The notes under the pieces are model-generated. The model saw only the letters and a program-made list of their open reading frames with translations. It did no database searches and was not told the origin of the DNA. A stretch of 64,000 nucleotides of DNA from Torreya grandis. Lineage: Eukaryota > Streptophyta > Pinopsida > Cupressales > Taxaceae. The DNA lies in the NCBI GenBank assembly GCA_037957365.1, contig JARHVA010006305.1, forward strand, positions 632,501 to 696,500. Direction: 5' to 3'. Of this stretch, positions 23,080-35,479 are shown in pieces. Every line of letters begins with the position of its first letter. The stretch's first letter is position 1. The translations under genes were made by a program, and so were the position numbers.

Positions 23080-24270
23080 ACTTGGATATAGGTAATCGTA
23101 ATGGAGATTATATTGTGGCTAATGGTTATCGCTCACTATATCCTCCTTCTAAACAGTCTCTTAAGATGATCTTTAAAGAATTGTGGAATCATAATAGTTG
23201 GCTTAAAGTCAAGTTTTTTCTTTGGTTACTCCATGGTAGGGTTATTTTATGAGATCAACTTATGAAAAGGGGCTTCAATGGTCCTTTTAGATGTGAGTTA
23301 TGCTAGAATCATGATGAAACTGTCTCATTTATTCTTCTTATCTCCCTTCATCATTGAGTTGTGACAGTGTTTAGTAAAGCTCTTAGGTATTCTTTGGACA
23401 TGTTTTTTGTCTCTTATTCAACCACTTCAAAACTAGCACCACATTTTTTAGTTTGATACTTTTTCCAATCAAATTTTATGGACTCGAGTTAGTATGTTAT
23501 TGTGGAACAGTTGGAAGGAATGAAATGCTAGGATCTTCAAATAGTAAATTATTGATAATGGTTGGATTTGGCAATGAACCTTTGACAATATTAGAGAATT
23601 AGTAATGCACATGCTAAAACACTCTAGGGTTCCCTCAAAGTAATGAACATTTATTCTTAAGGAGCTACACATTGTTTTCTCTCCCCTTGCCCCTAGGTTG
23701 ACATCTCTCATCAAAATCATTCCTTTACTCCCATCCTTGGTTTCAATCGGATTCATACAGATGGCACTTCAAGGGGGGAATCCTAGTTGTGCTAACATTG
23801 AAGGTATTTGTTAGAATTCAAATAATTTCATTGGTTTATTTAACTCAACCAAAATTGGTGTTTATACTAATAATTTATCTGAGGGACATGTTATTATGGA
23901 GGGTGTTACAATAGCTTGGAAGGTGGGGTGGAAAAACCTTCAGTTGCTTGTTGATTCTAAGTTTTGGGTCTAATTACATTTGAAATATAGCCTTAATACT
24001 TTCAAGGATTAGAGAATTCACTAAATTTTTCATAAAATTCAATATCTTCAAAACAATTTTGACAAGGTTATCTATTTGCATACTCTTTGGAGAAAAATAA
24101 CGTAGTTGATACGCTCATTAATTGGGCTCTTGATAAATCCAATGTGAAAGGATATGGTCCTCTTCATTTATGGTGTCCTTCTATGCTAAGAAATGAGGGT
24201 TTACAAATGCTTGCCCTGGACAATCATAATATTTGTCACTCAAGTCTCAATTAGTCTTTATTTCTCTGAC
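23080..24270 (+). pseudogene. LINE ORF2 C-terminus (zf-RVT and RNase H), copy 1
   Basis: In LINEs the zf-RVT segment and RNase H follow RT. Here a zf-RVT stretch runs at about 23085-23350 (LKMIFKELW.., FFLWLLHGRV, then C..C..H), and an RNase H part starts at RIHTDGTS near 23750 and ends near 24130-24240 with an acidic VVDTLINWALD-type tail. RT itself is missing, so this is a 5'-truncated or chopped LINE. It has more stops than copy 2. The family differs from the LINE at 4980-12149. Confidence 0.75.
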
Positions 24271-24351
24271 TTTTGGAGAATGTTGTAATTGCTCGGTTCT
24301 TTTTAGATGGTTGTTACTTTCTCTCCTTCTCTCTTTGCAATGATGGGGCTT

Positions 24352-24443
24352 TGGTGTAAAGACTCAACTTAACAAAATGAAACTATCAAACCAATAATGG
24401 TGTAGAGACTCAACTTAACAAAATGAAACTATCAAACCAATAA
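24352..24443. repeat. 46-bp unit in two tandem copies at the LTR edge
   Basis: Units 24352-24397 and 24398-24443 differ at one base (GTAAAG versus GTAGAG). The second copy also starts TGGTG, so the element end itself was duplicated. Confidence 0.95.
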
Positions 24444-25497
24444 TTCATAGGCTTGTAGCCCTGCTGGGTCTGATTTTTGGCCATATATTTCACAAAACAC
24501 CTAATATACAAAAAATATAAATTGTTCCAGATACCCATTTGGAAGTTACATAACATATTTAAAAACCAGGTATAGTTGTTTTGTACGGAATGGTACTTTT
24601 GACCCCTATAGCAGACCTAATTAGGCCTCTTAGCAACCCTGTTTTGGCGTTTGGGAGAGTTTGGGGTTGAGTTAGATCATTAAAATTTTAGGAGATGTGA
24701 CATATGACATAATAACACTAATAAAATAAAAAAACACCTTTTATTTAACACAAAACTATCTTAAAATCTCTCTTTTATACTCAGGTACTCAGAATTGTAG
24801 GAAAATAGGGTTAAAACACAAATATATAAAAAAATGCACTTTCCCATACAGTACAGCCATGAAATTTTGTACAGAAGCTAAAAATGATAAACCCACAAAA
24901 ACTAAAATTTTTTAGAATTTAATACTATATGGTTCATGAGATAAGCAAGACTCTAGTTAGGGTCTAGTTTACACCAAATTTGAGCTATAGGGAGCATCCT
25001 AGGGAGTTAATAGCCCAAATAAATTTTATTGGTCTTGTATTAACGTCCTCTATAATCTTGAGCAGTCACAAAGAAGATAATACCCTCTTAAGTACCGACT
25101 GCAAACTTCTTCCTTGCTGCCCTGTCTGGTCTACATACATAGTCTTGAGGAAAGATTGAACAAAACAAAACAATGACTCCAAAACAAAAACCTCCCAAAA
25201 TGAGTAAAACAGATTTTCTAACATAAGAAGACTCAAATCACTTAATATCTCACCCAACAGACTTGAAATCATCTGAGGATAAGATATTGGGTTTTATTTG
25301 ACCAATATTTAAATATATTTGGCCTTTTTTCTCACATATAGGTCTTATTTCATGCTTTAAAGGATACTTAGAAAAAAAAAATTTAAAATTTAAAAACCTA
25401 TAAAATGGAGGGAAACTAACTTAGTACACCTAGACATACTAAAACTCAACCAAGAACATGACAAATACATTCTTATCATGAAGATGCGCCTGCATCA
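24352..25497. mobile_element. Probable solo LTR, 1146 bp, in copy 1 of the duplication
   Basis: It is absent from the paralogous site in copy 2, begins TGGTGTAAAG, ends CCTGCATCA, and is flanked by the 5-bp duplication GGCTT (24347-24351 and 25498-25502). TG...CA ends plus a 5-bp duplication fit an LTR left by recombination. No coding sequence was recognised. Orientation is undecided. It starts with a 46-bp tandem repeat. Confidence 0.8.
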
Positions 25498-25999
25498 GGC
25501 TTCCTTCCACTTCTAGTCTTGTTTGAAAGCTTGTTGGATTTTCCTTTTTGACTGTGGTTTTATGTATGAACCTTAAGTTATCAGTCTTATTGGTATTCTT
25601 AGATGCTACATATATGGTTTGCTAACTGATTTTATTAAACTAGATGTTCTCAATCTTTTGAATATTCTTTAAACATGGTGAAGGAGGCAGGGTAGGTACG
25701 AGCTCTAAGTGATTTTAGCGAAAAAGATATTCTTACCTCCTTAAATCTCACCCAAATATAACATCTCTCCTAAAATATTTTCCAAACTAAAAATTATAAA
25801 TATAAATATAAATATAAACTATATATTAATATGCCTGGAAAGTTAACCACATTGTCACCATAGATTTGATAATTTATCATACAATTTAAAGTTTAAATAT
25901 TTTATATTTAATGTACTCAACTCGATATATTTAAGGGCATTTTCCACCAAACATTTGCCATATAATTTGTTGTATAGTTTACAAATTTCGTATTTAACT

Positions 26000-28548
26000 T
26001 TAATAAAAATATAAATCTAGGATTTTTTAAATAAATAAAAGTAGCAATAATTTTTTTTTACAAGAAATAAATTTAGGGGGTTTTAATTCAAAGGGTTAAG
26101 ATTTATTATAAAATAATAATTTGGACATTTATATTTATAGAAAAATAGATCTAAGCTTTTTTAATTACATAGAAAAAAATTTACGAGTTTGAGAGAAAAG
26201 AAGAGGGTAGTGATTTAACTTCTCTTTGAATGAAGTTTTATAAATCTTTTTTGAATGTTAATAACAAAGATGAATCTTTATAATGTTTCTTTTGGAATTA
26301 AACAATATATTTTAGAAAGATGGTTATAAAAATGTAAAAAAATGAAAAATATAGAGTATTAAAAAGTATAAATAAAATATTAAAAAATATGATCAATAAT
26401 AGAGGAATGTGAGAAATTTACCATATGCATAGGTACTTTACCTTAATATAGAAAGATAATGACATAATCAAGAGGGATGAAATGGGTCCAATTTATCTAA
26501 TTTTATCATATTTTTATTTTTAAAAGTTTCGTGACTAAATTGACATAATAGCCCATCAATCATTCCATCGGATTTTAATCAAATGTCCATCATATATCAA
26601 ATCTTAACACAAATTGAAATTATATATATTTCACATTGATTAGCTCTTATAAAAAATTAGGTAATAAAAAACCCAAGTTATTTAAGTATAATCTTATTTA
26701 TTAATTAAAAAATATTCTTTATTAATAATATTGGCTTGATGATGTTGACATATTGTCTTGGATATAGACAATCGTAATGGAGATTATATTGTGGCTGATG
26801 GTTATTATTCATTATATCCTCCTTCTAATCAGTCTCTCAAGATGATCTTTAAACAATTTTGGAATCATAATATTTGGCTTAAAGTCAGGGTTTTTCTCTG
26901 GTTAGTCCATGGTAGAGTTCTTTCAGGGGATCAACTTATGAAAAGTGGCCTCAATGGCCCTTTTAGATGTGAGTTATGTCAGAATCATGAGGAAACTGTC
27001 TCATTTATTATTCTTATCTCCCATCATCATTGACTTGTGATAGTGTTTAGTAAAGCTCTTAGGTATTCCTTGGACATATTTTTAGTCTCGTATTCAACCA
27101 CTTCAAGATTGGCACCACATTTTTTACTTTGATGCTTTTTGCAATCAGATTTTATAGACTAGAGTTTGTATATTATTGTGGAACACTTGGAAGGAATGAA
27201 ATGCTAGAATCTTCAAACAGGTAATTACTAATAGTGGTTGAATTTGGCAACGAACCTTTGACAATATTAGAGAATCAATAATGCACATGCTAAAACACTC
27301 TAGGGTTCCCTCCAAGCGATGAACATTTATTCTTCAGGAGCTACACATTGTTTTCTCTCCTCCCCCCCACTAGGTTGACATCTCTCATCAAAATCATTCC
27401 TTTACTCCCATTCTTGGTTTCAATAGGATTCATACAGATGGCACTTCAAGGTGGGAATCCTAGTTGTTCTAGCATTGAAGGTATTTGTTAGAATTCTAAT
27501 GATTCCATTGCTTTCTTTAACTCAACCAGAATTGGTGTTTATACTAATAATTTCGCAGAGGGACAGGGTATTGTGGAGGGTGTTACAACAACTTGGAAAG
27601 TGGGATGGAAAAACCTTTAGTTTCTTGTCGATTCTAAGTTTTGGGTCTAATTATTTTCGAAATATAGCCTTAATACTTTCAAGGATTAGAGAATTCACTA
27701 AATTTTCAATAAAATTCAATATCTTCAAAACAATTTTGATAGGGTTATCTATTTGCATACTCTTTGGCAGAAAAATATAGTAGTTGATGTACTTGTTAAT
27801 TGTGCTCTTGATAAATCCAATGTGAAGGGATATGGTCCTCCTCTTTTATGGTGTCCTTCTATGCTGAGAGATGAGGGCTTACGAATGCTTGCCCTAGAAA
27901 ATCATAATATTGGTCACTCAAGTCTTAATTAATCTTTGTTTCTCTAGCTTGTGGAGAATGTTGCCATTGTTTAGTTCTCTTTAGATGGTTTGTTACTTTC
28001 TCTCCTTCTCTCTTTGCGGTGGTGGAGCTTGTTTCCACTTCTGGTCTTGTTAGAAAGCTTGTTGGATTTTCCCTTTTGACTACGGTTTTACATATGAACC
28101 TTAAGTTATCAGTGCTTTTGGTATTCTTGGATGCTACATAAACGGTTTTATAACTGATTTTATTATAGTTAGGTATAATCAATCTTGTTAGTATTCTTTA
28201 AACATGCTGAAGAGAGCAAGGTAGATGCAAACCCTAGATAATTTTAGCAGAAGAGATACTCCTACCTCCTTAAATCTCACCTAAATATAACATTTTTCCT
28301 AAAATATTTTTCAAAAATATAAATATAAATTATATATTAACAATCATATAAAAATAAATTTAATAAACTTTAAACTCATAAACATTAACCACATTACCAC
28401 GAGAGATTTAATAATTTATCATATAATTTAATACAAAGTTTACATATTTTATATTTACTGTACTCAGCTCGATATATTTAAGGGCATTTTCCGCCAAACA
28501 TTTGCCATATAATTTGATGTATAGTTTACAAATTTTATATTTTCCGGT
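26000..28548 (+). repeat. Tandem duplication, copy 2
   Basis: Second copy of the unit at 22288-25999, without the 1146-bp insertion, and therefore showing the empty insertion site (GTGGAGCTTG near 28022). Confidence 0.9.
26740..27935 (+). pseudogene. LINE ORF2 C-terminus (zf-RVT and RNase H), copy 2
   Basis: The open frame 26758-27033 carries GDYIVADGYYSLYPPSNQ, VFLWLVHGRVLSGDQL and FRCELCQNHEE, a zf-RVT-like segment. RNase H begins at RIHTDGTS near 27430 and continues through STRIGVYTNNF near 27520 and VVDVLVNCALD near 27780. Several stops break the RNase H part (for example near 27455-27495 and 27618). Same arrangement and better preserved than copy 1, and also without any RT segment upstream. 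Confidence 0.8.
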
Positions 28549-30321
28549 AAAGTACTTTAGTTTGATAAATTGTGATCTGTCATAACACATATCTTTTATT
28601 GATTTTATTTCCCATGTGATTTGTCATGCCTTATCTCTTTTTATGGACTTTATTCCACATGAGTTTTATTTATGGACTTTGTGCCCAGACTGACGTGTTT
28701 TGTATGGAAAAAGTTGTGCACATGTGAACGAGGTGGTATTTAGGAATTTCCAAAGTTTTGGAATAGGATTCGAAGGTTGACCATAAAATATTAAAGTCTT
28801 AATAAAATATTAAAGTCTTCCAGTATACTGACGTGTTTTGTATGAAAATAAAGGTCAATGAAGCATTTTATAATGATACACTATTAACCTCATTTCTATT
28901 CAATCAATTTGAATTTAACCATATAGTAATGCAAATCATGTAATTATATAATTTTACATAAACTAAATTCTCTTCTCATGTTCGAGTTAACTAGATTATC
29001 TTTAAAAAATTATATTATACTAGTTCACAACTATATAAATTTATTAGCATCTCTCTACGATATGTAATTATAGTAATCACTATTTTTAAAGAGTCAATTA
29101 GATATTTAAGTAAATTTATTATGAAAGGAAAGGAAAGTTGGGTCTATGATGTTAGACCTCTTCTTTATGATTTGGAAGATAGTTTATAAGAAATATCACT
29201 TATAGCATATGAGACCACCACATATTCCCATTATGGTTTGGAAGATAGCTTACAACATATGAAATGTACATACTTTACCCCCTAAGAGATTTGAACTTGT
29301 TACCTCCTTTTTAAGAGCACAAGTTCTTCATAATTAGGCAAACTCAATTATACAATATAATAACAAATCTTATGAGATAAATTAATTATCTTAATAGGAT
29401 TAGTTTACAATAGCCATTAAAAATAATATTGGATTGTAATTTCTATAAGACTTTAATAATTAATGATCGATCTTAAATTTAATGTTCATTTAATTGCTTT
29501 AAAGAAGATTTTTTTTCTTGCTTGAAGAAGTCAATTAAAAAATCATAATATCTTGGGTATATATGGGAATTTGGAGCCTACTTTTTATTCAGAATTTTTT
29601 ATTTTTTGAATTTGGTTATAATAGTATAGCTAAATCGAGGCCATTTATCATTAATTAACATAATTTTTTTGGAGAGTATATTAGAAGCATGCATTAGTAT
29701 CGTATGTAACAAAACTAAATAAACACCTCAAGTTTGATATCTCTTTGTATTTTTCAAATAAATGTCATATGTATTAGTAATATTTCTTTTTGTGGATAAC
29801 CATCATTATATTTATTTATCAACAAATAAAAATAAAAGTATGAGTAATGATTTATAATAAAATAATGGTTGGTAGGTACTCACAATTTATCAAGTGAGTG
29901 TCAAAACTAATTCATAGTAAAGTCAAGTAGATACAACACCACTAAAAAAAAGGGGTGAATCATCTCTTAGAAAGGAATCTCAAGCAAAGGGATCCACCGA
30001 TAGCGGATTAAGAACCTCCTAATCAATAGTTAAGGGAACCAAAACTCCCCATCAAAAATGAGGAAGAACTAAGACAAAAGTACCCACCATCTCCAACTCC
30101 AAAAAATTTAATAATATCTAAATAAAATAGAATAAACTTTTATTTATAAGTTTTTCTTTTTTATTTAAATTGATTTGGATTAAAGTGTATTTAACAACTT
30201 TTCAAATATAAAACTTTAACAAGGACAAAAATTATTCCATGATTTTTTCTTCACCTAAAAGATCATTCCGGATATTCCCTTTTCTCATATCCTTTTTAAT
30301 TTGTACGGTTTGTTTAAATGG

Positions 30322-30363
<42 letters not shown>

Positions 30364-30432
30364 GGGGGGGAGGATTATTTAAAAATAGTCATCAAAAATA
30401 ATGAGTAAAAAGGTAGTTTATAAAAAACTTTT
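28549..30432. other. AT-rich stretch without a recognisable gene
   Basis: No domain or element end seen. Small repeats occur: a 19-bp tandem pair (AATAAAATATTAAAGTCTT) near 28782-28819 and two copies of a TGGTTTGGAAGATAG-like phrase near 29168 and 29235. Confidence 0.5.
30322..30371. repeat. Compound microsatellite (AT)n-(GA)n-G run
   Basis: AT repeat to about 30348, GA repeat to about 30362, then a G run. It lies about 60 bases outside the left end of the Tat element. Confidence 0.95.
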
Positions 30433-30437
30433 GGTAT
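30433..30437. repeat. Target-site duplication GGTAT, left
   Basis: Identical to 46582-46586; fixes both element borders. Confidence 0.9.
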
Positions 30438-31638
30438 TGTAATTTAGAAATTTGACTCAAGAGAGGATGGTTAGTATCATGTTAGTTCCAAAATGAAAAC
30501 AAAATGAAAGAAACACACTAACTAGCATAACATCTCTAGGCCTAGACACTAGGGAGAGCTTAGTTAACAAAAACAAATGACAAACACAACTAAAAAATAA
30601 GGAATAAAATACAAGAATTCTTTCACCTTCCTTAGATTCTCTAAATGCCTTTGTAGTAGTGGCTTGCTCGGCTTGTGCTCATGAAGTCCTTGGTAATGGA
30701 AGCTTGGCTACCTCCATCTCTCCTTGGCACCTTGTGGCTTTGGCTTGGCTTAGCTTGGAATCAATTTGGCATTATAAATTTACATTATCAAGTCTTTTGA
30801 AGATATTTGAGCATAATAACTTTGCACCAAAATAGCTTAGAAATTATGTTGTGAGTCCTCTTATTTATAGATTTTTGAGAATATCTAGAATCAACCTGAA
30901 CCATCCATCTCAAGATTGAGATATGTGGTTAAGGATTAATTAAATTTTTGGAATTAATTTTGTAATTATCTTCATCATGACATTGGAAGAAGGGGAAATT
31001 AAGAGGCATGGAGGGCATCATGAAAGGCATTGATGAGGCATGGAGGGCATGAATCCTAATATTTGTGGCATTTATGGCCTAGGGATGTCTTCCCAAAAAA
31101 TGAGGTCACTTAATGATGCAGATATTCAATATCTATTTCCAAAAATAAATATTCAACAAGTTTCCATGAAATTATTTATTAAGCCTTGATTTGGGTTAAT
31201 TAGCTCTTACATATAATTAAGCACCTTATGCACAAATTACTCATATTGATTAGAATGCCTTGTTATTGGTCCAAAATTCAATTGGATTGGAATTGAAAGT
31301 CCACGTCAGATGCATTAGAACTATATTCTCATTAAAATGTTACCAATAATAAATAACAAAGACGCGTGTCTTATGCAGAAGATTTGATAGGAAAGAGCAA
31401 TCCAGAGCACCCAAGTGTAAAATTGACATTTTGACTTGAAATGATATGATCAAAGTTAGCTGGCCCATAACTTGTATTGCCCCATTTAGGGATACCCTAG
31501 CAAAAATCACTAATTTAATATGTTATTTTCATATCATTTAGCATGTTTTAATATTTTTAGGCCAAATTATGGATTTTGAGTAGAAATTGATTAAAACCCT
31601 GATTTGAGGTTATTAGTGGCCAGATTTAGTTGTCTACA
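30438..31638 (-). repeat. 3' LTR of the Tat element
   Basis: On the minus strand it starts TGTAGACA (plus 31631-31638) and ends at 30438, where plus-strand TG is kept. A TATA box (CTATAAATAA on minus) lies at 30861-30870. Alignable end to end with 45380-46581. Confidence 0.93.
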
Positions 31639-31652
31639 ATTTGCCCCTATTT
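31639..31652 (-). promoter_or_regulatory. Polypurine tract of the Tat element
   Basis: The minus strand reads AAATAGGGGCAAAT directly before the 3' LTR start TGTAGACA. It is interrupted by C and T, so it is a decayed or lineage-typical tract. Confidence 0.6.
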
Positions 31653-31904
31653 GAGAAGGCATTGCAAGTTGTAAGCATAGTAATGTCTTCTCAAAGAATA
31701 AAAAGGTCTTGTATGCCTACAACTGAAATAATGGTAAACTAACTATATGATGCCCCCTTGAGGGAATGATTGACATAAGTAATTTAGTAAACGATCCCTC
31801 AAAAAGAAAGAAGCAAAGCCAGGGGACCAAAGAAAGGAAGATGATGGAGTGAAAAACATAATGAATTAAAAAAATAGTCAAAATCATTGAGGATGCAAAT
31901 GGAA

Positions 31905-32185
31905 TAGTGCACAATGGTTTGCCCAAAGGCGGTTATAAGCATTGTACCCTGATAGTGGTAACGTGGTATGATAACATAATAATTTGCCTAAAAGCAGTTA
32001 TAATCATTAAGAAAAATGGAGCTACCCCAGTTAGGATAGAAAAATAAGATAATAACATGCCCCTATATAGGAAAAAAAATTAAAGTGGTGACAACATAAT
32101 GATTTTCCCAACGGTAATTATAATCATCGAGAAATACAAGTGACATTGTGCAATGATTTACCTAAAGGTGGTTATAATTAGTGGA
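31905..32185 (-). repeat. Degenerate ~60-bp array with a GGTGGTTATAATCAT core
   Basis: Plus-strand cores lie at about 31915-31944, 31978-32010, 32096-32135 and 32152-32185, spaced 56-63 bases apart with one unit missing. Related cores recur at 33545-33573 and 33592-33630. The copies share the phrase ACATAATGATTT before the core. Confidence 0.7.
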
Positions 32186-33181
32186 ACCCAATTATGACAA
32201 ACATGATAAACTTGGTCAAGGATGATGATAACTTAACACAGAGGGTAATGATGAATTGGAACAACCTACTAGTAGGGAGATGCTCATCTGAACTAATAAA
32301 GGTTGAAATTTCTTTATGGTTAATTATGTTGTTTGGGATATGATTAGGATGGGATTGGGATGTCAGTGCTGAAAGGATGCCACCATTGTTGAATAGACTT
32401 CTTGAAGTTGAGGTTTGTTGTAGCACGTGTCAGTATGCATCATGATATAACATCAGGAGGACTTGGTTGAAATATACATAAGAACTAACTCCCAAAATCC
32501 AATACTCAATAGAACACAATGCACCAATGATAGAAACCATGATAACAATGTAAACATATGAATATGGATGGATTTGAGTATAAGTGTGGGCAAGAAATCA
32601 CCCAATGAACACACATAAACTAAATCAAGGCAATAATGTTGAAAGTAAATAAATAGATAGATAGATAGATAAACAAAATAAGCAGAAACAAACAAACAAA
32701 GCAATAGAAACCGTATGAACATTATCCCAAGAAAATAAATGAAAAATTAACAAATGAACAAATTGAGGGAATAAAAGAAAAGGAAGTGGGTGGTTGAGTT
32801 GTCTCCATATGCACTAGGCAAGTGGATGTTACCTACATAGTTCTATGGACGTAATATCCAATAAAAAACTTTAGGCCAAATATAGTTCTCCTAAGGAATG
32901 AGAAGAATGTGATAGCTAAGGGAAAAAAATAGAATGGATGTGATAGAAGAAGAGGAATGCTCTTACAAAATGGCAAGTACATGAGAGAAAAAGGCCAAAA
33001 AGGATGGGGAAACTAAGTGACAAGTGATTTACTTGTAACTTAGTAAGGGCTCCCAGAATATTTAAGGCAAAAAATGGTTAAATATTTTTGGTTTTTTCTA
33101 ATGATTTTACAAATATTTTTTGGAATTTTGGAAGTATCCCAACTCGATCAAGAATGATGAGACACCAAATGGTTCAAGATC

Positions 33182-33335
33182 ACAAAATAGCGAGAGCATT
33201 CAAACTTAGGTTGCTTGAAAAATGGTGAGAGTGTGGCTTAGATTACTCACAAAATGGTGAGAGCGTGGCTTAAATTGCTTGCAAAATGGTGAGATCATAG
33301 CTTAGGTTGCTCACAAAATGATGAGAGCATGGGGA
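33182..33335 (-). repeat. 32-bp tandem repeat, about five units
   Basis: Units resemble CAAAATGGTGAGAGCGTGGC followed by TTAGGTTGCTCA. They diverge by a few bases each. They lie in the 3' untranslated region of the Tat element. Confidence 0.85.
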
Positions 33336-33954
33336 AAAGGGTGACTAAACTAACCTCAACAAGTATTGAGCACTGCCTACATAGTCCTAGAGTAGGACCT
33401 CAAGTCACTATAGTTCTGCCCCTATAGTGGAGGAACTCAACTAGTGTAGCAATCAATTCAAACAAAATAAGCACAATTGGTAAAAAAGCATAATGTGGCA
33501 TAGAAAGTGGCAAGTTAGTACATCAATGCTTAGTGTTGCTTCTAGTTTTTCCATAGGTGGTTATAATCAGGACACAACGACATAGATCAATGATACTAAT
33601 TTTACCAAAGGTGGTTATAATTAGTAGCAAGACCAGTGGTAACAAAGGAATAACAAACGAAGGATTCCACTACTAAAACTTATATCACACTATCCCAAAA
33701 TATGCTCTCTGTTTGAAGTATTTAAACTAACTAATGAGCTAATCAGATACTTCAATGTTATAACTATGTAATGAATGACAAAAACCAAGGTCAAATGGGC
33801 TAGGCTTTAGAAGACACTGGGTCAATAAAATGGAAGTGGAAAGTGGATATGGTGAAGAGACGAATAGAGATGATATTTTTATAAAGAAGAATAGTGATAA
33901 AATGGCACCATTTAAATGATCCTTATAGATAATACACCTTAGAATTCAAGCATG

Positions 33955-34990
33955 CTACCACTTGAGATGAATAATATTCATCAGCTCCAAAAGTTCATCA
34001 TCGTCTAGTGTGGCAAGCATATATGCTCTTAATCCATAATCTATAGTGATGATGAAAGGCCCTAACCAGTTTGGTTTAAATTTTCCTTTATGCTTTTTCT
34101 TAGTTGTGGTATTCTTTTGGTTTTCTTTAAGAACAAGATCACCAAGTTAAAATGTTCTATACTTAACACGCTGATTATAGTGGTCTATAAGTCAGTTATG
34201 ATATACTTGAAGATTGTTGAGCATGACCATGAATTTATCATCAAGTAGATGTAGCTCTTACAGGTGAGCTACATGATAGTCATGATCATCTAGGACATGC
34301 TTGAAAGAGATGTGTAGTGAAGGTAATTCAACCTCAATGGGAAGGATGGCTTTAGTACCATAAACAAGTGAGTATGGAGTGGCTCTTATGGGATTATGAT
34401 GATTGGTATGATTTACCCAAAGGGTAGGGGATATCTGGAGGTGCCAATCATGACCAACATCATTGACAATATTTTTGAAGATGTTGACAATTATTTTATT
34501 GGATACCTCAGCTTAGCCATTACTTTGAGGGTAATACATTGTAGAAAAATGTTGTGTGATGTTGTATTTAGTACATATCTATTCTACATCCTTGTTCTTG
34601 AATAATCCTCTATTATCAGATATAATGTCAGAGGGGATACCATAGCAACAAATGAGGTGGTTGAAAATGAATTTGGAAATTTACATTTTAGTCACGTAAG
34701 TGAGGGGTATAGCTTCAACCCACTTAGTGAAATACTTGATGGTGGTAAGGATATGTTTATGGCCATCAGATGAAGTGGGGTTAATCTTCCTAATGAGGTC
34801 AAGTCTCCATGTATAAAATGGTCATGGTGTCAACATCGGTTTCAGAGTTTTTGCTTGGGCATGAATCAGATTAGCATGTCATTGATATTTGTCACACTTT
34901 TTTACATATGCAATAGCATCTGCATCTATTATGGGCGAATAATAACCATTACATAAGAGATTTTTGGACAAGACTACCCTACTAGAATGA
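33955..34990 (-). pseudogene. pol: Tat element integrase
   Basis: Inserts the DNA copy into the genome. The zinc-region end (YVKKCDKYQ, with the last Cys replaced by Tyr) lies near 34890. The catalytic core has Asp at 34798-34800 (WRLDLI), Asp at 34615-34617 (ISDNRG) and Glu at 34507-34509 (AEVSNK), a D-D-35-E spacing. The GPY/F-like module (LGPFIIT) and a C-terminal NIIHLKW lie at about 34075-33958, and the pol frame closes with TAG at 33955-33957. At least six stops interrupt the domain. Confidence 0.9.
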
Positions 34991-35479
34991 ATGCCACATA
35001 CTCCTTCATGAACTTCTCTTAACACTAATGTAGACTCTATTGAAGTTAAACAATGAAGCAGATTTCCATGAAAATTGTGATGGTAAAGGGTGGATCCAAG
35101 TAAAGTATAACAAGTGAAATGATGAATGAAGGATTTGGTTTGTTTTCAAGATATGTTAGGTGGAAGAACTTGGTTATGAAGGTATTTGTAAAGGACAGAG
35201 TACCGGATATACTTAAGACTAACAATATCACAAATCATGGCAATGGTTGAAGGTTCATGAGCTGGTGCTGACAAATTCTTGATAAGGAACTAATACTCTC
35301 TATCTTTATCTATTTGTCGAATCAAACAACCAATATTATCCATAGCATCTATATTTTTATTACTAACCCTTGGTATGTGGTTAAACTAAATATTGGCAAT
35401 TTGTTGCTTAAGAGTGTCAACCATGGCTTTATATGGAACCAGCTTATTGTATTTGAACTAAAAATGATATGTGACCTGA
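34991..35479 (-). pseudogene. pol: Linker between second RNase H and integrase zinc region
   Basis: Coding-like minus-strand sequence joining the two domains, including the start of the integrase N-terminal His/Cys region. Broken by stops; nothing else recognised. Confidence 0.5.

Larger units (their letters stand above)
22288..25999 (+). repeat. Tandem duplication, copy 1 (2.56 kb plus a 1.15 kb insertion)
   Basis: Collinear with 26000-28548: both begin with an AAAATNTAAATCTAG block and both end with CGATATATTTAAGGGCATTT followed by TTTACAAATTT. Copy 1 ends where copy 2 begins, so this is a head-to-tail duplication. Copy 1 is longer only because of the insertion at 24352-25497 (plus its duplicated target) and small indels. 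Confidence 0.9.
31653..33954 (-). other. 3' untranslated region of the Tat element
   Basis: 2.3 kb between the pol stop and the polypurine tract. No third ORF could be recognised. The ORFs at 32178-32426 and 32453-32722 lack coding character. It holds the two repeat arrays listed separately. Confidence 0.6.

Noticed and set aside
24352..25497. MITE or other DNA transposon
   Set aside because: No terminal inverted repeat beyond TG/CA and a 5-bp target duplication, which is the LTR pattern.
32453..32722. Minus-strand 89-codon hydrophobic ORF as an env-like gene of the Tat element
   Set aside because: Lies after integrase where env-like ORFs occur, but it is short, ends abruptly and its hydrophobicity comes from a GATA-type repeat and AT-rich DNA; no second support.
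34396..34605. Plus-strand 69-codon ORF
   Set aside because: Exact antisense of the integrase catalytic core of the Tat element.
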